The notes under the pieces were generated by a model, which was not told the origin of the DNA, made no database searches, and saw nothing but the letters and a program-made list of their open reading frames with translations. A program made the translations under genes and the position numbers. A stretch of 25,259 nt of DNA from CAIQOK01 sp043781315 (GTDB taxonomy: Bacteria > Verrucomicrobiota > Verrucomicrobiia > Limisphaerales > CAIQOK01), in NCBI GenBank assembly GCA_043781315.1, contig JAYWBR010000474.1, forward strand, positions 1 to 25,259. The letters are read 5' to 3'. Shown here piece after piece: positions 22,511 to 25,259 of this stretch (positions are counted from its first letter, which is position 1; each line of letters starts with the position of its first letter).

Positions 22511-22633
22511 GTAGGAGCCGACGTAAGGAGTCTCTAAAAAAATGAAAACGATTGAGCATCCAAAAAGTTTGAGTCTCGTCACCTCGACTCCTACAAAGAT
22601 TATTCGTAGGAGACGACGTAAGGAGTCTCTAAT
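22511..22633. repeat. REP-like cluster upstream of the RAYT gene (three units)
   Basis: Unit A (22511-22537) reads GTAGGAGCCGACGTAAGGAG + TCTCTAA. Unit A' (22571-22594) is an inverted, diverged copy (GAGTCTCGTCACCTCGACTC + CTAC). Unit B (22606-22632) is again forward and differs from A by one base. A' and B are separated by 11 bases and pair with each other. The 66-base block 22568-22633 (A' plus B) recurs as a direct repeat on the other side of the RAYT gene at 23265-23330. The block ends 9 bases before the RAYT ATG. Confidence 0.9.
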
Positions 22634-22642
22634 TTCTCCCCC

Positions 22643-23248
22643 ATGAAATTCCAGCCACCCGCCAAACCACCCCGCGACCCGCTAAATCGAGCGTTCAATC
22701 TGCCGCGCCTGCCCCGCGAACATTATCAGGGCGATGCCGTGGTGTTCTGGACCCTCACAACTTTCGACAAAACCAAAGGCTGGCTCACCCCATCATTTCA
22801 TCAACGGTTCCGCGAGTTGCTCCTTCATGCCGCCTCGCGGGAAGGTTTGGTTTGTCCGATCTACTGCCTGATGCCAGACCATTTGCATCTGGTCTGGATG
22901 GGTTTGCGACGGGACACCGATCAAATCAACGGCATGACGTTTCTGCGGACTTACCTGGAGCCGGAACTTGCTCCCGCCAAATTTCAACCGCAGGCGCAGG
23001 ACGAAGTCTTGCGGGAAGAGCAGCGGAAGCGGAACGCCTTCGCCAAGGTCTGCTTTTACATCGCGGCAAATCCGGTGGAGGAAGAACTTACGGCACAGGT
23101 GGAGGATTGGCCGTTCACCGGCTGTGTGGTTCCCGGCTATCCGAAATTGAATCCACTGGTGGAAGACTACTGGCCGAAGTTTTGGCGAATCTTTGGCAAG
23201 CTGCGTCAGCCGGACGCGGGCGACATAAAACGACCGCCAATTATATGA
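22643..23248 (+). CDS. REP-associated tyrosine transposase (RAYT, Y1_Tnp family)
   Basis: The 201-aa protein is a single-strand DNA transposase relative of IS200/IS605 TnpA. It has VFWTLTTFDKTKGWLTP (first strand), the HUH metal motif in YCLMPDHLHLVW (H80 and H82), and the characteristic ending FYIAANPVEEELTAQVEDWPFTG, where Y139 is the best candidate for the nucleophilic tyrosine. RAYTs are usually single-copy, domesticated enzymes that act on nearby REP palindromes. Here REP-like units lie on both sides. It separates the oxidoreductase and lpxB genes, so it is probably an insertion. The frame is intact, so it may be active. Confidence 0.9.
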   Translation: MKFQPPAKPPRDPLNRAFNLPRLPREHYQGDAVVFWTLTTFDKTKGWLTPSFHQRFRELLLHAASREGLVCPIYCLMPDHLHLVWMGLRRDTDQINGMTFLRTYLEPELAPAKFQPQAQDEVLREEQRKRNAFAKVCFYIAANPVEEELTAQVEDWPFTGCVVPGYPKLNPLVEDYWPKFWRIFGKLRQPDAGDIKRPPII

Positions 23249-23264
23249 AGTTGAAACAAATCAG

Positions 23265-23394
23265 TTTGAGCCTTGTCACCTCGACTCCTGCAAATCAACC
23301 TAGTAGGAGACGACGTAAGGAGACTCTAATGTTCACTTCGCGGAATCACGGCCAACGGCAAGACAAATTTGAGACTCCTCACGTCGCCTCCTAC
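23265..23394. repeat. REP-like cluster downstream of the RAYT gene (three units)
   Basis: Unit C' (23268-23291) is inverted and matches A'. Unit D (23303-23329) is forward and differs from B by one base. Unit E' (23371-23394) is inverted (GAGACTCCTCACGTCGCCTC + CTAC) and pairs with D across a 41-base loop. The C'-D spacing is 11 bases, as for A'-B. All inverted units are preceded by TTT. The cluster ends 11 bases before the lpxB ATG and so occupies its leader. Confidence 0.9.
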
Positions 23395-23405
23395 GAAGAT
23401 CAGAA

Positions 23406-24647
23406 ATGAAACCCAAAACCTTCATGCTCATCGCCGGCGAGGCGAGCGGTGATTTGCTCGCGGCGGAACTCGTCGGCGCGTTGCGGCAACGAGTTTTGGC
23501 GGACTCAACTGATTCGACGGCGGATGTTCAACCGCTGCGCACGGCGCTGGCTCCGAGATTTTTCGGTGCGGGCGGATCGAAGATGGCGGCGGCGGGCGTG
23601 GAACTCGCCTTTGATATGACGCAACACTCGGTCATCGGCATCTCCGAGGTGTTCAAAAAGTTTTTTGAGTTTCGCCGGCTCTTTAATCAACTGCTCCGGC
23701 TCGCCATTGAACGCCAACCGGACGTGATCATTGGCGTGGACTACGGCGGATTCAATCTGCGCTTCGGTCGTGCGATCAAACGATTCGTCCGCGCCCACCG
23801 CAACCAGTTCAACAACTGGAATCCCAAGATCGTCCAATTCGTCTCGCCGCAGGTGTGGGCGTCGCGTCCGGGCCGAGCCTATAAGCTTCAGGACGACTAC
23901 GATTTCATCCTGAGCATTTTTCCGTTCGAGCAAGCGTGGTATGCGAAGCGCACGCCGAAGTTGCGCGTGGAATTCGTCGGGCATCCGATGGTGGGAAGAT
24001 TTGATATGGTAAGGACGCGTTCCACTGCGTCCCTAACTTCTTCCGGGGAAAGAAAAATTGGGGACGCGGTGGAACGCGTCCCTACCATATTGCTGCTGCC
24101 CGGCAGCCGCGCGGACGAGGTACGGCGTCACTGGCCGGTGGTCACGGGCGCGTTTCAGATCCTGCGCCGCGACCTGCCGGAGCTTCGCGGTAAAATGATT
24201 TTGCCCAGCGATGCGCTCGCGCAATCTGTGAAATCGCTGGGGGTTCCCGAGGGTTTGGAACTTCAAGTCGGCGGCCTCACCAACGCGCTGGCTGAAGCCG
24301 ATCTCGCCATCACGAAGTCCGGCACGATCACGATGGAGTGCGCGCTGTTTGGCGTCCCGGCGGTCGTCTTCTACAAAACTTCCTGGCCGACTTATTTCAT
24401 CGGCAAACAAATCGTGAGTGTGAAATATCTCGCCATGCCCAACCTGCTGGCGGACGCGCCGATCTTCCCCGAGTTTATCCAGCACGAAGCCACGCCGGAA
24501 AATATTGCGCGCGCCGCGCTGGAGCTGTTGCAGAACCCGGCACGCCGCCAGGAAATCCAAACCAAGTTGAAGGAAATTGTCGCCTCGCTTGGCGGGCCGG
24601 GCGCCAGCCGACGCGCGGCGGACGCGGTGATGCGGCTGCTGGATTAG
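23406..24647 (+). CDS. lpxB: Lipid-A-disaccharide synthase
   Basis: The 413-aa enzyme joins UDP-diacylglucosamine and lipid X into the tetraacyl disaccharide of lipid A at the inner membrane. It has MLIAGEASGDLLAAELVGAL at the N-terminus, GVDYGGFN, QFVSPQVWASRPGRAYKL, DFILSIFPFE, VEFVGHPMV, LLLPGSRADEVRR and AITKSGTITMECALFGVPAVVFYKTS. Residues 202-227 (MVRTRSTASLTSS... to VERVPT) have no counterpart in the usual short loop between GHP and LLPGSR. They are encoded by a palindromic repeat pair that keeps the frame. A second extra stretch lies near residues 31-50 (LADSTDSTADVQPLRTALAP). No good ribosome binding site is seen. Confidence 0.95.
   Translation: MKPKTFMLIAGEASGDLLAAELVGALRQRVLADSTDSTADVQPLRTALAPRFFGAGGSKMAAAGVELAFDMTQHSVIGISEVFKKFFEFRRLFNQLLRLAIERQPDVIIGVDYGGFNLRFGRAIKRFVRAHRNQFNNWNPKIVQFVSPQVWASRPGRAYKLQDDYDFILSIFPFEQAWYAKRTPKLRVEFVGHPMVGRFDMVRTRSTASLTSSGERKIGDAVERVPTILLLPGSRADEVRRHWPVVTGAFQILRRDLPELRGKMILPSDALAQSVKSLGVPEGLELQVGGLTNALAEADLAITKSGTITMECALFGVPAVVFYKTSWPTYFIGKQIVSVKYLAMPNLLADAPIFPEFIQHEATPENIARAALELLQNPARRQEIQTKLKEIVASLGGPGASRRAADAVMRLLD
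24008..24086. repeat. In-frame BIME-like pair of palindromes inside lpxB
   Basis: Hairpin 1 is GGACGCGTTCCACTGCGTCC (24013-24032). Hairpin 2 is GGACGCGGTGGAACGCGTCC (24062-24081). Each folds on itself, and they are inverted copies of each other. Outer ends GGTAAGGACG and CGTCCCTACC match the ends of the feoB element (7809-7859). The 79 bases give about 26 residues to LpxB in an open frame. Confidence 0.85.
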
Positions 24648-24715
24648 GAACGCCGATCTCCGAATCGGCTCGAACCTGAGGCAGCCCAACGAGCCGATTC
24701 GGAGATCGGCGCTCC
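24647..24715. repeat. Long inverted repeat after lpxB (family GGAGCGCCG)
   Basis: GGAACGCCGATCTCCGAATC + GGCTCG (24647-24672) and its complement (24690-24715) match at 25 of 26 bases around a 17-base loop. The left arm starts on the last base of the lpxB stop codon. The element at 25007-25076 has the same consensus (GGAGCGCCG-R-Y-CTCCGA-M-Y-CGGC). It may end lpxB transcription, though no T tract follows. Confidence 0.85.
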
Positions 24716-24735
24716 GTTGCGAAACTGAAAACATC

Positions 24736-24996
24736 ATGCAAGACCTGACAAGTTCGTTCTGGATCAAGACGAAGGGAATTTTGTTCCTGTTGCTGGGCAT
24801 CGCGGCGGCGACGTTGCTCGTCATGGACAATCAATCATGGCGGACGGTTTCGCTGCTCGCGCTGACCATATGGTGCTTCTGCCGGTTTTACTATTTCGCG
24901 TTCTACGTCATCGAAAAATACGTGGATCCCGCCTACAAATTTTCCGGGCTGTGGTCGTTCGCGTGTTATCTCGTTCAGAGCCGACGGAAGCGGTGA
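24736..24996 (+). CDS. Small membrane protein, 86 aa
   Basis: The ATG at 24736 opens a protein with two predicted membrane helices: residues 11-29 (TKGILFLLLGIAAATLLVM) and about 36-58 (RTVSLLALTIWCFCRFYYFAFYV). A short cytoplasmic-looking tail with basic end (LVQSRRKR) follows. The VIEKYVDPAYKFSGLWSF segment after helix 2 is distinctive. I do not recognise the family. It lies between two long inverted repeats of the same family, upstream of rex on the same strand. Confidence 0.7.
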   Translation: MQDLTSSFWIKTKGILFLLLGIAAATLLVMDNQSWRTVSLLALTIWCFCRFYYFAFYVIEKYVDPAYKFSGLWSFACYLVQSRRKR

Positions 24997-25006
24997 TCCG
25001 TCCGCC

Positions 25007-25076
25007 GGAGCGCCGGCCTCCGACCCGGCACGTTGGATTCCCGCCCGGTTCTTGCCGGGTCGGAGACCGGCGCTCC
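25007..25076. repeat. Long inverted repeat before rex (family GGAGCGCCG)
   Basis: GGAGCGCCGGCCTCCGACCC + GGCA (25007-25030) and the inverted copy (25053-25076) match at 23 of 24 bases around a 22-base loop. It begins 10 bases after the stop of the small membrane protein gene. Same family as 24647-24715; together they bracket that gene. Confidence 0.85.
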
Positions 25077-25135
25077 AATCGCATGCGCTTCAATCGCGTT
25101 GCGTCCCTGCTGCGGCTTGATTAACTTCAACCCGC

Positions 25136-25259
25136 TTGAAAAAATCGAACCGCCCCGAGATTCCCCGCAAGACGATCTATCGTCTCTCGGTTTATTTGCG
25201 GTGCCTCGCGCGGCTCAAGGACAACAACATCCAGACGGTCTCCAGCGAGGCGCTGGCCA
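25136..25259 (+). CDS. rex: Redox-sensing transcriptional repressor Rex, N-terminal part
   Basis: The 41 visible codons read (L)KKSNRPEIPRKTIYRLSVYL, then RCLARLKDNNIQTVSSEALA. This is the start of the Rex winged helix, with the invariant IP-x-x-T-x-x-RL-x-x-Y and SS-x-x-L/I-A pattern. Rex represses fermentation and respiration genes when NADH is low. The start is TTG at 25136: an in-frame TGA lies six codons upstream and no ATG or GTG is available. The gene runs off the window. Confidence 0.88.
   Translation, partial: MKKSNRPEIPRKTIYRLSVYLRCLARLKDNNIQTVSSEALA

Noticed and set aside
22511..23394. Repeated units resembling a CRISPR array
   Set aside because: Units alternate in orientation, spacing is uneven (33, 11, 41 bases and a whole gene), and no cas genes are present. 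They fit REP/RAYT organisation.

Overview
The window is 25.3 kb of moderately GC-rich DNA (about 60% by eye) packed with chromosomal housekeeping genes from a Gram-negative-type bacterium, since lpxB is present. Gene content and style (DUF2723/TMEM260-like giant membrane protein with TPRs, a Rex homologue, twin feoA genes, frequent GTG/TTG starts, many intergenic palindromes) best fit Verrucomicrobiota of the Pedosphaera/Limisphaera type. That placement is an inference from gene content and was not tested by any search.

Layout. 1-1.2 kb: a disturbed accessory patch with the tail of an unknown gene, a 97-aa hypothetical, and two 5'-truncated genes meeting head to head (a BamE/SmpA-like fragment and a SinI/AvaII-type restriction endonuclease fragment). 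1.2-3.9 kb, minus strand: tlyA, nadK and a LacI-family regulator. 4.0-8.3 kb, plus: rpsT, then an iron(II) uptake operon (feoA1, feoA2, feoB) that contains a RelBE/ParE-like toxin-antitoxin cassette bracketed by an 87-bp duplication of the feoA2 3' end, plus a 70-aa membrane protein that overlaps feoB. 8.5-13.3 kb: ECF sigma factor, small membrane protein (probable anti-sigma), and a 1344-aa DUF2723 protein. 13.4-18.4 kb: grpE, dnaJ, rsmE, a double CDGSH iron-sulfur protein (minus) and uup. 18.56 kb: tRNA-Ser(GCU). 18.7-20.7 kb, minus: plsY, gpsA and a small lipoprotein. 21-24.6 kb: a Gfo/Idh/MocA oxidoreductase, a DUF6232-like membrane protein, a RAYT transposase nested in REP-like repeats, and lpxB. 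The end holds a small membrane protein and the first 41 codons of rex.

The most striking layer is not genes but palindromes. At least six sequence-distinct families of imperfect inverted repeats are spread through the window. Most lie between genes, but one sits inside feoB and one inside lpxB, each reading through in frame and adding a short peptide. One family flanks the RAYT gene symmetrically, with a 66-bp direct repeat on each side. The feo toxin-antitoxin insertion, whose flanking feoA tails differ only at synonymous positions, is the second unusual structure.

Functional links. FeoA/FeoB form the ferrous iron importer. GrpE and DnaJ are the DnaK co-chaperones (dnaK is not here). PlsY and GpsA make and use glycerol-3-phosphate for phospholipid synthesis. 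LpxB, probably with the adjacent oxidoreductase, belongs to lipid A synthesis. TlyA, RsmE, Uup, S20 and tRNA-Ser serve translation.
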